From positions 4,682,839 to 4,746,838 of the forward strand of contig NZ_CP119862.1 in assembly GCF_029338175.1 (NCBI RefSeq): a DNA stretch of 64,000 nucleotides, given 5' to 3'. Positions within the stretch are counted from its first letter, which is position 1. Every line of letters starts with the position of its first letter. This DNA is from Citrobacter enshiensis (GTDB lineage Bacteria > Pseudomonadota > Gammaproteobacteria > Enterobacterales > Enterobacteriaceae). The notes beneath the pieces are model-generated. The model was not told where the DNA came from and did no database searches. It was given only the letters and a program-made list of their open reading frames with translations. This document shows positions 43,872-53,559 of this stretch, piece after piece. The position numbers and the translations under genes are program-made.

Positions 43872-44432
43872 TCACTTTTTCCGTATTTGTGCATCGATCC
43901 AGGAGATTACCGGCTTAATATCTAGCGGTTGTTGCTGGTCAACCGTAAACACGGGTCCCAACCGCATCGGTTCGGCGTGCTCTGCAAGCAGAGCTAACTC
44001 AGGCAAATACTCCTCGCCAGGATGACCCGGCTTACGATCCTGTAACCGCATGGCGTAACGCGTCACCGCCAGTTCGGGCGTGATGTGATTCCACACTTCT
44101 ACCACCTTCTCAACGCCCGCCTGCTGCAGTAGTCGCAGTAACGTTTCACGAGACTGAAAACCAAACCAGGCATCCACTAACCAGACGACGCTTGCCGGAG
44201 AGTGTCCGATAATCGACCAAATCACTTCATAGGCCGCACAGCCTAACTGGCGATTAAAAGGTCGGTCGATATCAGTAAAGCGCGCCATAAATGGCTCTTT
44301 GATACCATCAATCGTCAGCAGCGGTAGGCTGAATGCTTCTGATAGCTGCCGGGTGATCGTGCTTTTACCTGAAGCGGGGATCCCGTTAATTAAGATGACT
44401 GTTTTACAATCCGGCACGAGATGTCGTTTCAT
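43872..44432 (-). CDS. P-loop kinase of the PTS operon
   Basis: A 186-residue protein with Walker A GIPASGKST (residues 17-25) near the N-terminus and a second conserved stretch LLTIDGIKEPFMARF. Size and start ILINGIPASGKSTITRQL resemble small-molecule kinases such as gluconate or shikimate kinase-like P-loop proteins. It is the last gene of the operon and overlaps PTS IIA by four bases. What it phosphorylates is unknown. Confidence 0.78.
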   Translation of the reverse strand: MKRHLVPDCKTVILINGIPASGKSTITRQLSEAFSLPLLTIDGIKEPFMARFTDIDRPFNRQLGCAAYEVIWSIIGHSPASVVWLVDAWFGFQSRETLLRLLQQAGVEKVVEVWNHITPELAVTRYAMRLQDRKPGHPGEEYLPELALLAEHAEPMRLGPVFTVDQQQPLDIKPVISWIDAQIRKK

Positions 44433-44866
44433 AGCAGCGCGACCACCTCTTCTCTGGAATTTGCCGCCCGTAGCTTCGCCATACGTTCATCGTTATCAAG
44501 TAAGGCGACAATAGCGCGAATGCCCTCTTCAATATGTGAATTACTGTCCTGTGCACCAAACATAATGACAATGTCGGCGGCTTCACTGTCGGCAAACTGA
44601 ATGGGCTTATCCAGCAACACCAGGCTAAAACAGTTACGCTTCACCCCGCACTCTGGCCGTGCATGGGGAATGGCTACGCCTTCATCAAACACATAATACG
44701 CCCCGTGACTGAGGGTATTATCAATCACTGCCTGACCATATTCCGCTGAAATATACCCTTTAGCGACCAATGGACTGGCCGCCAGTTGAATCACTTTCTG
44801 CCAGTCAGTTTCCGATACTCCAACCTGAATCGCATCAGCCTCGATAAGTAATTCTTTTATCGTCAT
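44429..44866 (-). CDS. PTS IIA component (mannitol/fructose-type EIIA fold)
   Basis: A 145-residue PTS_EIIA type 2 protein. The phospho-acceptor is His68 in VAIPHARPECGV; TLSHGAYYVFDEG and VIMFGAQDSNSHIE are family elements. It passes phosphate from HPr to the IIB protein encoded two genes upstream of the aldolase. UlaC and GatA belong to the same fold. Confidence 0.92.
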   Translation of the reverse strand: MTIKELLIEADAIQVGVSETDWQKVIQLAASPLVAKGYISAEYGQAVIDNTLSHGAYYVFDEGVAIPHARPECGVKRNCFSLVLLDKPIQFADSEAADIVIMFGAQDSNSHIEEGIRAIVALLDNDERMAKLRAANSREEVVALL

Positions 44867-44898
44867 GACTACTCCCTAAGAGTCTAATTAACCAGGCT

Positions 44899-45168
44899 CT
44901 AAATATTTCGGCGAATAACATTACGCAACTCATCTATACGTACAAAAAGCGAATCAATCTCTTGCCGGTGCGTTTTGCTTTTGGCATAGACAGATAACGC
45001 CCGGTTATATATCAATATTAATGCTTTTTGTATTTCGCCATTACCGGGATTGCCCTGAAGTTCACCTTCCAACCTGACGATCTCTCCCGCCAGGACACGG
45101 GATTGTTCATCATAATCTTCTGGCGGGTGTTTTTCTTTCTTCCATAATGATTTCAAAGATTCAAACAT
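44899..45168 (-). CDS. Small coiled-coil protein of the PTS operon
   Basis: The ATG at 45168 has GGGAG six bases upstream and gives 89 residues (MFESLKSLWKKEKHPPEDYDEQ). It is highly charged and helical, with likely coiled coils at residues about 20-40 and 65-85. No known family is recognised. Its position between aldolase and IIA ties it to the same operon. Confidence 0.6.
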   Translation of the reverse strand: MFESLKSLWKKEKHPPEDYDEQSRVLAGEIVRLEGELQGNPGNGEIQKALILIYNRALSVYAKSKTHRQEIDSLFVRIDELRNVIRRNI

Positions 45169-45227
45169 AGCGATCTCCCGCCCTGATGGACGACAGGGCA
45201 ACAAAACAGAATTTATTAATAACGGAA

Positions 45228-46076
45228 TTATTTAAATAAAGCGATCTTTTCCATTAATACATTAGCCACAGCGTTATTGGCAGGAATTAAAAACTTGCGC
45301 ACGCTGTCATTCACTTTGCCTTTCTCAAACGTATTTTTACACTGGTCGACCCATTGCACGTTCATTTCCGTGCCGACATTCACTTTATTAATGCCTTCAG
45401 TGACCGCCAGGCGCATATCATCGTCGCTCACGCCCGTTCCACCATGTAACACCAGCGGAACGCCGGTCGCAACGCTGATCTCTTTTAGCCGCTGATGCTG
45501 AATCTGCGCCTTCCCGGTATACAGGCCGTGTACCGTGCCAACGGATACCGCCAGCATGTCAACCTGCGTTTCGTCAACAAAGCGTTTGGCATCTTCTACC
45601 GTCGTAAAGCAGATATCTTCTGCCGCAACGGCTTTGCCATCCTCTGACCCGCCGATGGCCCCAAGCTCGCCTTCAACCGTAATATTTCGCGGACGCGCCA
45701 TCTCCACGACGATGCGGGTATTACCGATATTCTCTTCCAGCCCCAGGTGCGAGCCGTCATACATGACCGAGGAAAATCCGGCGTTCATCGCCGTCTCGAT
45801 CGCACTGATATCAGAGCAGTGATCCAGGTGCAGACAGGTCGGGACATTTTCACTCTCCGCCAGCGAACGAACCGCATCCACCAACAGGCGATAGCCCAGA
45901 TATTCAGCCGTCCCGGTCGAAATCTGAATCATTAACGGGCTGTTCGTTTTTTGCGCAGCCTTGAAAAAGGCGGGCAGCATTTCAATACAGTGCAGATTAA
46001 AAGATCCAATCGCTTTGAAATTTCTTTCCTGGCCGATTTTAAGAATCTCGTTGAAGTTATACAGACTCATGAACAT
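45228..46076 (-). CDS. Class II aldolase, FbaA/GatY/KbaY family
   Basis: A 282-residue zinc aldolase. Family motifs are the catalytic Asp and zinc His in CLHLDHCSD, the zinc Glu region VEGELGAIGG, zinc His in AVSVGTVHGLY, LVLHGGTG and the phosphate-binding KVNVGTE. It should cleave a ketose 1,6-bisphosphate (fructose or tagatose type) to triose phosphates. The start could also be the ATG two codons later. It overlaps the IIC gene by 20 bases. Confidence 0.9.
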   Translation of the reverse strand: MFMSLYNFNEILKIGQERNFKAIGSFNLHCIEMLPAFFKAAQKTNSPLMIQISTGTAEYLGYRLLVDAVRSLAESENVPTCLHLDHCSDISAIETAMNAGFSSVMYDGSHLGLEENIGNTRIVVEMARPRNITVEGELGAIGGSEDGKAVAAEDICFTTVEDAKRFVDETQVDMLAVSVGTVHGLYTGKAQIQHQRLKEISVATGVPLVLHGGTGVSDDDMRLAVTEGINKVNVGTEMNVQWVDQCKNTFEKGKVNDSVRKFLIPANNAVANVLMEKIALFK

Positions 46077-47424
46077 TTTCCCCTTTTGGCTTAGCTGATT
46101 TACCGTTTACGAACCATGCCAGTGCGGCAACAAAAACAATGAACAATGCAACGAAGAGCCAGTTATTCTGGAAGGCGTGACCCAATACGAGGCCAGAGCT
46201 GATGACGTCTGAATCGCTGAACGTGACGCCGGTAAAACCGTATGTTTCAAGCATCGGCACCAGAATAGCGGGCAGGAAAGTGATAAACAGACCATGAACC
46301 ACGCCACCGATCATGGCCCCGCGACGGCCGCCCAGCGCATTGCCGAACACACCCGCCGTACCACCGGCAAAGAAGTTGGTTAACAGACCCGGCAGAATCA
46401 TCGCCAGACCAAACATCGGGAAGACCAGCATGCCGATGATAGAGCCGACGGTCGTAGCCAGGAATCCCACAATCACCGCGTTGGGTGCATAGGGGAATAG
46501 AACCGGGCAATCCAGCGCTGGCTTTGCGTCCGGGACGATACGCATGGCAATACCGCGAAACGCCGGAACCAGCTCATTCAGCAATAAACGCACGCCGCTG
46601 TAGAGCACGAAGACGCCGGCCACAAACTGAATGGACTGCATGAAGGCATACATCAGGTAGTTAATGCCGTTAGAAAACTGGGCGATATATTCCGGGCCCG
46701 CCGCCAACGCCGGAATCAGGTACATCGGCACCATCACCACCGCCATCGCGAGGTAAGTATCCTGTAAGAACTTGAAGTTATCGGGTAATTCGAGATCTTC
46801 CGTGGAGCGAGACCCTTTGCCCACGACTTTAGCAACAGCGGCCTGCACCAGGTAACCGATGGTACAAAAGTGCCCCAATGCCACATCATCCGAACCGGTG
46901 ATGCGTCTGACCACCGGTTGCGCCAGCGCAGGCATCAGTACCGCCATCACGCCACCAAAAATCCCGCCGGTCAAAATCAATGGAAGCCCGGTGAGACCCG
47001 ATTTATAGCCAATTACCGCGCCAATGGTCGCCATCCACAGCAAGGCCTGTCCGGTCAGGAAGATGTATTTCAGCGGCGTCAGACGCGCGATAATAATATT
47101 GACGGCAAAAATCACCATCAATGTTAACGCCACTTCCGATCCCAACTCGCGGTTGGCTAACCCGGCGATGGCGGCCACATCGGTAATGTAGCCTTTCATG
47201 CCAAACCCCTGGGTGAAGATATCGTTCAGGAAGGTCAGCGTGGCGACAATAATGTTGATCCCGGCCATCATGATTAAAAAACCAAGCAACGTTTTAAACG
47301 TTCCTTCAGCGGTTTTCCCCGGCGATTTTTTTTGCAAAATCAGCCCGAACATCGCGATAAAGGCGATTAATATCGATGCCTGACCGAGCAAATCTTTTAC
47401 GATGAACTCAACGAAGCTATTCAT
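46057..47424 (-). CDS. PTS IIC permease, UlaA/SgaT family
   Basis: A 455-residue membrane protein with about eleven hydrophobic segments. GHFCTIGYLVQAAVAKVVGKGSRSTEDLELP and the region VLYSGVRLLLNELVPAFRGIAMRIVPDAKPALDCPVLFPYAPNAVIVGFL align with UlaA, the L-ascorbate permease, by memory. The true substrate is probably not ascorbate, because the neighbours are PFK and bisphosphate aldolase rather than Ula enzymes. Confidence 0.9.
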   Translation of the reverse strand: MNSFVEFIVKDLLGQASILIAFIAMFGLILQKKSPGKTAEGTFKTLLGFLIMMAGINIIVATLTFLNDIFTQGFGMKGYITDVAAIAGLANRELGSEVALTLMVIFAVNIIIARLTPLKYIFLTGQALLWMATIGAVIGYKSGLTGLPLILTGGIFGGVMAVLMPALAQPVVRRITGSDDVALGHFCTIGYLVQAAVAKVVGKGSRSTEDLELPDNFKFLQDTYLAMAVVMVPMYLIPALAAGPEYIAQFSNGINYLMYAFMQSIQFVAGVFVLYSGVRLLLNELVPAFRGIAMRIVPDAKPALDCPVLFPYAPNAVIVGFLATTVGSIIGMLVFPMFGLAMILPGLLTNFFAGGTAGVFGNALGGRRGAMIGGVVHGLFITFLPAILVPMLETYGFTGVTFSDSDVISSGLVLGHAFQNNWLFVALFIVFVAALAWFVNGKSAKPKGENVHESV

Positions 47425-47731
47425 AATGGGCTACCTTTAGATTGCGTTCTTTTAAAAACGCGACGATCTTGGTTTCAATTTCGTCTTTATCCGTGAGCTT
47501 ATTCAGTACCACGACCCGTTTAATTTCTTCCTCACTGGCATCTGCCGTTAAGATGTCAGCAAAGGTTTTTTGCGTCAGAATCATATCGGATTTAAACGCT
47601 CCTGCTTCGGATACCGTGGTATGTTCAATATGGGCAGGAATTTCCAGTTTCTTTAAAACAGCTTTCGCCGTCATTTCAATAGCAAAACTTGAACCGAGGC
47701 CGCAGCCACATACGCAAAGAATTTTCAGCAT
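47417..47731 (-). CDS. PTS IIB component
   Basis: From ATG 47731 (AGGAG seven bases upstream) the product is 104 residues. The phospho-Cys is probably Cys8 in LCVCGCGLGSSFAIE, the C-G-x-G-x-G-S-S loop of UlaB/GatB-type IIB proteins. It transfers phosphate to the sugar imported by IIC. It overlaps IIC by eight bases. Confidence 0.9.
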   Translation of the reverse strand: MLKILCVCGCGLGSSFAIEMTAKAVLKKLEIPAHIEHTTVSEAGAFKSDMILTQKTFADILTADASEEEIKRVVVLNKLTDKDEIETKIVAFLKERNLKVAHYE

Positions 47732-47742
47732 GTAAGGTCTCC

Positions 47743-48723
47743 TCAAATAATATTGAGTTGTTTGGCAAGTTTGTAATGATGTCCGTCTGTATCGACCAGA
47801 CGTTTTTTCATACTGACTAAATCAATCGGAATAGGTTTATTACTTTGATTTATAATAATGGCTTTATTTTTCATCCCTGACTGAACGCACCGAACCACTT
47901 CGTTCGCCATAATGGTGCCCTGATAAATTTCTTCACAGGTTGGGTCGCCATTACGCAAACCGTACCCGACAATCGTTTTACGAATTCGCTCGCCGATGCG
48001 CGGTTCGAGTTGCTTGATCATCGTATCAATGGCCCCCTGAAAGCCGGGAGAGTATTCCCTGGTATAGCCTTCTGAGCACAGGATAATCACGCTGTTTTGG
48101 ACTGCCAGTTTCTGTTTCACCCGCTGCGCTAACGTTTCAAGCGGCATCTGGGATTCTGGTATCAAGGCGATATCCGCATTGCATTTAATGGCTGACTGCA
48201 GTGTCAATTCGCCACAATATCCCCCCAATAACTCCACCATAAAAACGCGCCCAGGAAGCGCTCTGCCCGTATTTCGTAAACGCGAAACCTCCTTAATAAT
48301 CTGTTCGCAGGCGGTCGAAAATCCGATCGTATAATGGCTGCCATAAACATCATTATCGATGGTCATTCCCACGCCAAAGCAATTGATATCAAATTCACTC
48401 AGAGTATTCAGAAACTGCAAACTGCCGTCGCCGCCGGCCATAATGAGCACGTCAATACGCAGCGACTTTATTTTTTTCGCGATCGCTTCGTATTCGCTAC
48501 GTTGCAATTTACGGATTGTTCTTCCCGACGTAATGATCGGTATTGCCGCGATGGAAAAATCAACCAAATCGCGCCAGGTGACGTCATGGTGATTTTTCTC
48601 CAGTAAACCAGGAATACCACCATTGAATAATGTAATTTCCGCATTCGCGAGTTTAGCCACCTGGAATATAAAATTATTAATTCCAGAAACGTCTCCACCA
48701 CTAATGACAATACCCATTTTCAT
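47743..48723 (-). CDS. 6-phosphofructokinase-family kinase
   Basis: A 326-residue PfkA-fold kinase, first gene of the operon, with GGAGG seven bases before the ATG. ATP-type GGDGS (residues 97-101) and the catalytic TIDND (121-125) are intact. The substrate loop reads GVGMTIDND where PfkA has GIPGTIDND, and overall identity looks low, so a non-fructose hexose 6-phosphate (tagatose-like) is possible. The product would feed the aldolase in the same operon. Confidence 0.88.
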   Translation of the reverse strand: MKMGIVISGGDVSGINNFIFQVAKLANAEITLFNGGIPGLLEKNHHDVTWRDLVDFSIAAIPIITSGRTIRKLQRSEYEAIAKKIKSLRIDVLIMAGGDGSLQFLNTLSEFDINCFGVGMTIDNDVYGSHYTIGFSTACEQIIKEVSRLRNTGRALPGRVFMVELLGGYCGELTLQSAIKCNADIALIPESQMPLETLAQRVKQKLAVQNSVIILCSEGYTREYSPGFQGAIDTMIKQLEPRIGERIRKTIVGYGLRNGDPTCEEIYQGTIMANEVVRCVQSGMKNKAIIINQSNKPIPIDLVSMKKRLVDTDGHHYKLAKQLNII

Positions 48724-49073
48724 CGCGTTTCCTCCGAAGCGTCCGTGGAAACATTTTTCCCTGACTTCAAGCTAGTTATTTGCAATGAAGATCACAAAAT
48801 GCCGATAATTTTGCCAATCCGTGGTATTGACAGCGCTTAATTAACAGTGTTTTTTGTGATCAATGTCTCTATTTAAAACAGCGACGGAGTTAACATTTGT
48901 TTTTGAATTTAGTTAATTATCATTGAGTTAAAGACCGAAGGTAAATCCATTATCTTCGCAATGCTATTCGATGAGGAAGCGTATTTTATGAAAAGGCAAA
49001 AATGTGATTAAGGCCCTGTTTTTTATTTTCAGGGTGCCTCATTAACTGGAATAATAGCGGCGGGAAGGAATAG
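48724..49073. promoter_or_regulatory. Intergenic region upstream of the PTS operon
   Basis: No supported gene lies in this AT-rich gap. Two CRP-like sequences are visible: TGCAATGAAGATCACA (48781-48796) and TGTGATCAATGTCTCT (48856-48871); both are imperfect. A seven-codon frame MKRQKCD with GAGGAAG upstream (48987-49010) reads rightward and is followed by CCCTG/CAGGG; I do not claim it is a gene. Confidence 0.5.
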
Positions 49074-49086
49074 CAGATACAAAAAA

Positions 49087-49103
49087 AGCGCCGCAAGGGC
49101 GCT
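49087..49103 (-). terminator. Terminator of the DUF1471 gene
   Basis: AGCGCC-GCAAG-GGCGCT; leftward it is followed by seven T. Its left flank repeats that of the terminator at 43821. Confidence 0.88.
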
Positions 49104-49126
49104 CTTTCGACAGTTGGCTGGAATAC

Positions 49127-49339
49127 TTATTTCAGCAGTTCGGCCGTCATATGCACACGGTTACCGGTGTAAGCCTGAGTGATTTTGTAGGCGCTGGCAC
49201 CCGCCTGTTCAGCCTGAGCGGCAATTTTCGCTTCAGCGCTTTCCAGCGTCGAACCTGTCGCAGTAATCGACTGTGCGGCAAAAGAGCCGAAAGACGTAGC
49301 GAGAGCGATAGCTGCGACAAAAATTTTGATGCTTTTCAT
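49127..49339 (-). CDS. DUF1471 (YhcN/BhsA-type) periplasmic protein
   Basis: A 70-residue secreted protein: signal peptide MKSIKIFVAAIALATSFGSFA then the compact domain AQSITATGSTLESAEAKIAAQAEQAGASAYKITQAYTGNRVHMTAELLK, typical of the BhsA/McbA family, which respond to stress and affect surface properties and biofilms. AAGGG precedes the ATG. No neighbour shares its transcript. Confidence 0.9.
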   Translation of the reverse strand: MKSIKIFVAAIALATSFGSFAAQSITATGSTLESAEAKIAAQAEQAGASAYKITQAYTGNRVHMTAELLK

Positions 49340-49468
49340 GGTATAACCCTTTTAATTTAGTTGTTTTGATAAGGCATTTTGCCTTGATGTGATAAATAAT
49401 AGCCTTCACATCACACAACTAAAAGCGGAGGGATTTGCCAAACTAATTCAAAATTTTTGACTATTATT

Positions 49469-50305
49469 TTACTCAGCAATCAATCGCTGTGGATGGGTAT
49501 AAATCGTCGCTCTGCCCGGTTTGCAAAAACCCACCAGCGTCAAATTACAGCGCTCGGCGACTTCAATCGCGAGCGTGGTGGCGGCGGAAACGGCGAACAG
49601 GATCTCGACGCCGCACATCGCTGACTTTTGCACCATCTCATAGCTGGCGCGACTGGAAACCAGCGCGGCACCACTTTTCCAGGTGTCATCTTCCCTGCCA
49701 CGCCGACCCAGCAGTTTATCCAGTGCAACGTGTCGACCCACATCCTCATGTCCCCCAGCCAGATGACCGGAGGGCAGAACCCATGCCGCGGCGTGAGTAC
49801 ACCCGGTGAGCTGCCCAATCGGCTGAAAATCGCTCAGATGCCTGAGGGCATGATCAAGGTTCGCAAGGTCAAACCTCTGGGTAAATGGCAGAGGTTGAAC
49901 GGGTTTACCGATGTCGTTGAGTTGCTCAACGCCACAAACCCCGCAACCGGTTCTCCCGGCCAATGCCCGGCGGCGTTCTTTCAGCCCCATGAAACGGCGG
50001 CTGGAGAGTTCGACCTGGACTTCAAGGCCATTGCAGGAAGGTACAACCTCCATCCCATAAATATCGCGCGGGTGGTCGATAATGCCTTCAGAAAGCGAAA
50101 AGCCCATCGCGAAGTGCTCAAGATCTTTTGGAGAAGCCATCATCACGACGTGAGAAATCCCGTTGTATACCAACGCGACGGGCACTTCTTCAGCTACCTC
50201 ATCCGGCTGAGGATGTTGTAAATCCTCACGTTTCCATAAGGTCACCTGGCGAGAACCTGTGACGCACGTCACGTTTTGAACCTCTTCGGGATGTATCTTA
50301 TTCAC
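49469..50305 (-). CDS. fdhD: FdhD, sulfur carrier for formate dehydrogenase
   Basis: A 278-residue protein. It takes sulfur from IscS to the bis-MGD cofactor of formate dehydrogenases. Catalytic Cys121 and Cys124 are in [28 protein letters not shown] is the other family signature. Divergent from fdoG, which needs it. Confidence 0.97.
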   Translation of the reverse strand: MNKIHPEEVQNVTCVTGSRQVTLWKREDLQHPQPDEVAEEVPVALVYNGISHVVMMASPKDLEHFAMGFSLSEGIIDHPRDIYGMEVVPSCNGLEVQVELSSRRFMGLKERRRALAGRTGCGVCGVEQLNDIGKPVQPLPFTQRFDLANLDHALRHLSDFQPIGQLTGCTHAAAWVLPSGHLAGGHEDVGRHVALDKLLGRRGREDDTWKSGAALVSSRASYEMVQKSAMCGVEILFAVSAATTLAIEVAERCNLTLVGFCKPGRATIYTHPQRLIAE

Positions 50306-50496
50306 TTTCTTTTAACCGTATAAGAACACGCATACCAACATTGTGGTATTCTTTACAAACCCCTCCTGGATGGAGGGAAATTACCCCAATTCTGGACCTT
50401 TACGGGCACATCCGTAAAGAAAAATAACAACCACTCCCCGCGCATCTGGATACAAATGTAAAAGGGAAGTGACAATGTCGAAACAAGGAGCAAACC

Positions 50497-53400
50497 ATGC
50501 AGGTCAGCAGAAGGCAGTTCTTTAAGATCTGCGCTGGCGGTATGGCAGGCACCACGGCAGCGGCACTGGGCTTCGCGCCCGGCGTAGCGCTCGCGGAAAC
50601 ACGGCAATATAAACTGCTGCGCACCCGCGAAACCCGTAACACCTGCACTTACTGTTCCGTCGGCTGTGGGCTGTTAATGTACAGTCTCGGCGATGGAGCT
50701 AAAAACGCCAAAGCATCTATCTTCCACATCGAAGGCGATCCGGACCATCCGGTAAACCGCGGTGCGCTCTGCCCGAAAGGGGCTGGTCTGGTGGACTTCA
50801 TTCACTCAGAAAGCCGCCTGAAGTTCCCGGAATACCGTGCACCAGGCTCTGATAAGTGGCAACAAATCAGTTGGGATGAGGCATTTGACCGCATCGCCAA
50901 ACTAATGAAAGAAGACCGCGACGCCAACTACGTTGCACAAAACGCCGAAGGCGTTACCGTTAACCGCTGGCTCTCCACCGGGATGCTGTGCGCATCCGCT
51001 TCCAGTAACGAAACCGGCTATTTAACACAAAAATTCTCCCGCGCGCTGGGTATGCTCGCGGTCGACAACCAGGCGCGCGTCTGACACGGACCAACGGTAG
51101 CAAGTCTTGCTCCAACATTTGGTCGCGGTGCGATGACCAACCACTGGGTCGACATCAAGAACGCCAACCTGATCGTGGTGATGGGCGGTAATGCCGCTGA
51201 AGCTCACCCTGTAGGTTTCCGCTGGGCGATGGAAGCCAAAATTCACAACGGCGCGAAGCTGATTGTGATTGATCCTCGTTTCACGCGTACAGCGTCGGTG
51301 GCCGATTTCTATGCGCCAATCCGTTCCGGTACTGACATTGCCTTCTTGTCAGGCGTCATGCTGTACCTGCTGAACAACGAAAAATTCAACCGCGAATATA
51401 CCGAAGCCTATACCAACGCCAGCCTGATCGTGCGTGAAGATTATGGCTTCGACGATGGCCTGTTTACCGGCTATGACGCGGACAAACGCAAGTACGATAA
51501 AACCAGCTGGAACTACGAGCTGGACGAAAACGGCTTCGCTAAACGCGATACCACTCTGCAACACCCGCGTTGCGTATGGAACCTGCTGAAACAGCACGTC
51601 TCCCGCTACACGCCGGACGTGGTGGAAAACATCTGTGGTACGCCGAAAGCCGACTTCCTGAAAGTGTGTGAGTACATCGCAGAAACCAGCGCGAAAGACA
51701 AAACCGCTTCGTTCCTGTATGCCCTCGGCTGGACCCAGCACTCCGTTGGCGCGCAGAACATCCGCACCATGGCGATGATCCAGTTGCTGCTCGGCAACAT
51801 GGGGATGGCAGGCGGCGGCGTTAACGCCCTGCGTGGTCACTCAAACATTCAGGGTCTGACCGACCTTGGCCTGTTGTCACAGAGCCTGCCGGGCTACATG
51901 ACGCTGCCAAGCGAGAAGCAAACTGACCTGCAAACCTACCTTGCCGCCAGCACACCAAAACCGCTGCTGGAAGGCCAGGTGAACTACTGGGGCAACTATC
52001 CGAAATTCTTCGTCTCAATGATGAAGGCCTTCTTTGGTGATAAAGCGACAGCCGAAAACAGCTGGGGCTTTGACTGGTTGCCGAAGTGGGACAAGGGCTA
52101 CGACGTTCTGCAGTATTTCGAGATGATGAGCCAGGGCAAGGTCAACGGCTATATCTGCCAGGGCTTTAACCCAGTTGCTTCATTCCCGAACAAAAACAAA
52201 GTCGTAGCGTCACTCTCCAAACTGAAGTTCCTGGTGACCATCGACCCGCTCAACACTGAGACGTCCACCTTCTGGCAAAACCATGGTGAGTCGAACGACG
52301 TTGATCCGTCAAAAATCCAGACTGAAGTGTTCCGTCTGCCGTCCACCTGCTTTGCCGAAGAGAACGGTTCTATCGTGAACTCCGGTCGTTGGCTGCAGTG
52401 GCACTGGAAAGGCGCGGATGCCCCAGGGATTGCCGCAACCGATGGTGAAATCCTCGCCGGTATCTTCCTGCGCCTGCGCAAGATGTACGCCGAACAGGGT
52501 GGTGCGAACCCGGAACAAGTGCTGAGCATGAGCTGGAACTACTCCACGCCACATGAGCCGGCTTCGGAAGAAGTGGCGATGGAGAGTAACGGTAAGGCGC
52601 TGGCCGATATCATCGACCCGGCAACGGGTGCCGTGATCGTCAAGAAAGGCCAACAGCTCAGTTCGTTCGCGCAACTGCGTGACGACGGCACCACCTCCAG
52701 CGGTTGCTGGATCTTCGCCGGTAGCTGGACGCCGGAAGGCAACCAGATGGCGCGTCGCGATAACGCCGACCCGTCAGGTCTCGGCAATACGCTGGGCTGG
52801 GCGTGGGCGTGGCCGCTTAACCGTCGCATTCTGTATAACCGCGCTTCCGCTGACCCGCAGGGCAACCCGTGGGATCCAAAACGTCAGATCCTGAAATGGG
52901 ACGGCGCAAAATGGAGCGGGATGGATATTCCGGACTACAGCGCCGCCGCACCGGGCAGCAATGTCGGGCCGTTTATCATGCAACCGGAAGGGATGGGACG
53001 CCTGTTTGCTATCGATAAGATGGCGGAAGGACCGTTCCCGGAACACTACGAGCCGTTTGAAACGCCGCTGGGCACGAACCCGCTGCACCCGAACGTTATC
53101 TCCAACCCTGCCGCTCGTATCTTTAAAGGCGACGAAGAGGCGCTGGGTAAAGCCGATAAATTCCCGTATGTCGGGACCACGTATCGTCTGACCGAGCACT
53201 TCCACTACTGGACCAAGCATGCGCTGCTTAACGCTATCGCACAGCCGGAACAGTTCGTGGAGATCGGCGAGAAGCTGGCGAATAAACTCGGCATCGCTCA
53301 TGGCGATACCGTGAAGGTCTCTTCCAACCGTGGCTACATCAAAGCCAAGGCGGTGGTGACCAAGCGTATTCGCACGCTGAAAGCAAACGGTAAGGATATC

Positions 53401-53547
53401 GATACCATCGGTATTCCTATTCACTGGGGCTACGAGGGCGTGGCGAAGAAAGGCTTTATCGCCAATACGTTGACGCCGTTCGTCGGTGATGCGAACACGC
53501 AGACACCGGAATTTAAGTCCTTCCTGGTGAACGTGGAAAAGGTGTAA
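50497..53547 (+). CDS. fdoG: Formate dehydrogenase-O alpha subunit, selenoprotein FdoG
   Basis: A single 1016-residue selenoprotein read through an in-frame TGA at 51082-51084 as selenocysteine 196 (ARV-U-HGPTVAS). Tat signal SRRQFFK, then a 4Fe-4S Cys motif CTYCSVGCG. It binds bis-MGD molybdenum cofactor and oxidises formate in the periplasm, sending electrons through FdoH and FdoI to quinone. The protein matches E. coli FdoG in length and almost throughout. The frames on either side of the TGA (50497-51084 and 51133-53547) are not two genes and not a pseudogene. Confidence 0.98.
51082..51125 (+). promoter_or_regulatory. Selenocysteine UGA and SECIS-type stem-loop
   Basis: The UGA is followed by a hairpin whose upper stem pairs GCAA with UUGC (around 51108-51112), below it GG/CC, with GUCU at the apex, the usual place for SelB recognition 15-25 bases after the codon. 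Confidence 0.85.
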
Positions 53548-53559
53548 CGGAGACGACTT

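Noticed and set aside
48987-49010. Seven-codon leader-like frame upstream of the PTS operon
   Set aside because: It reads away from the operon, and the following stem is only five pairs; not enough for an attenuator.
51082-51132. Apparent nonsense mutation splitting fdoG
   Set aside because: The TGA is at the selenocysteine codon 196 and is followed by a SECIS-type hairpin; both halves are intact.
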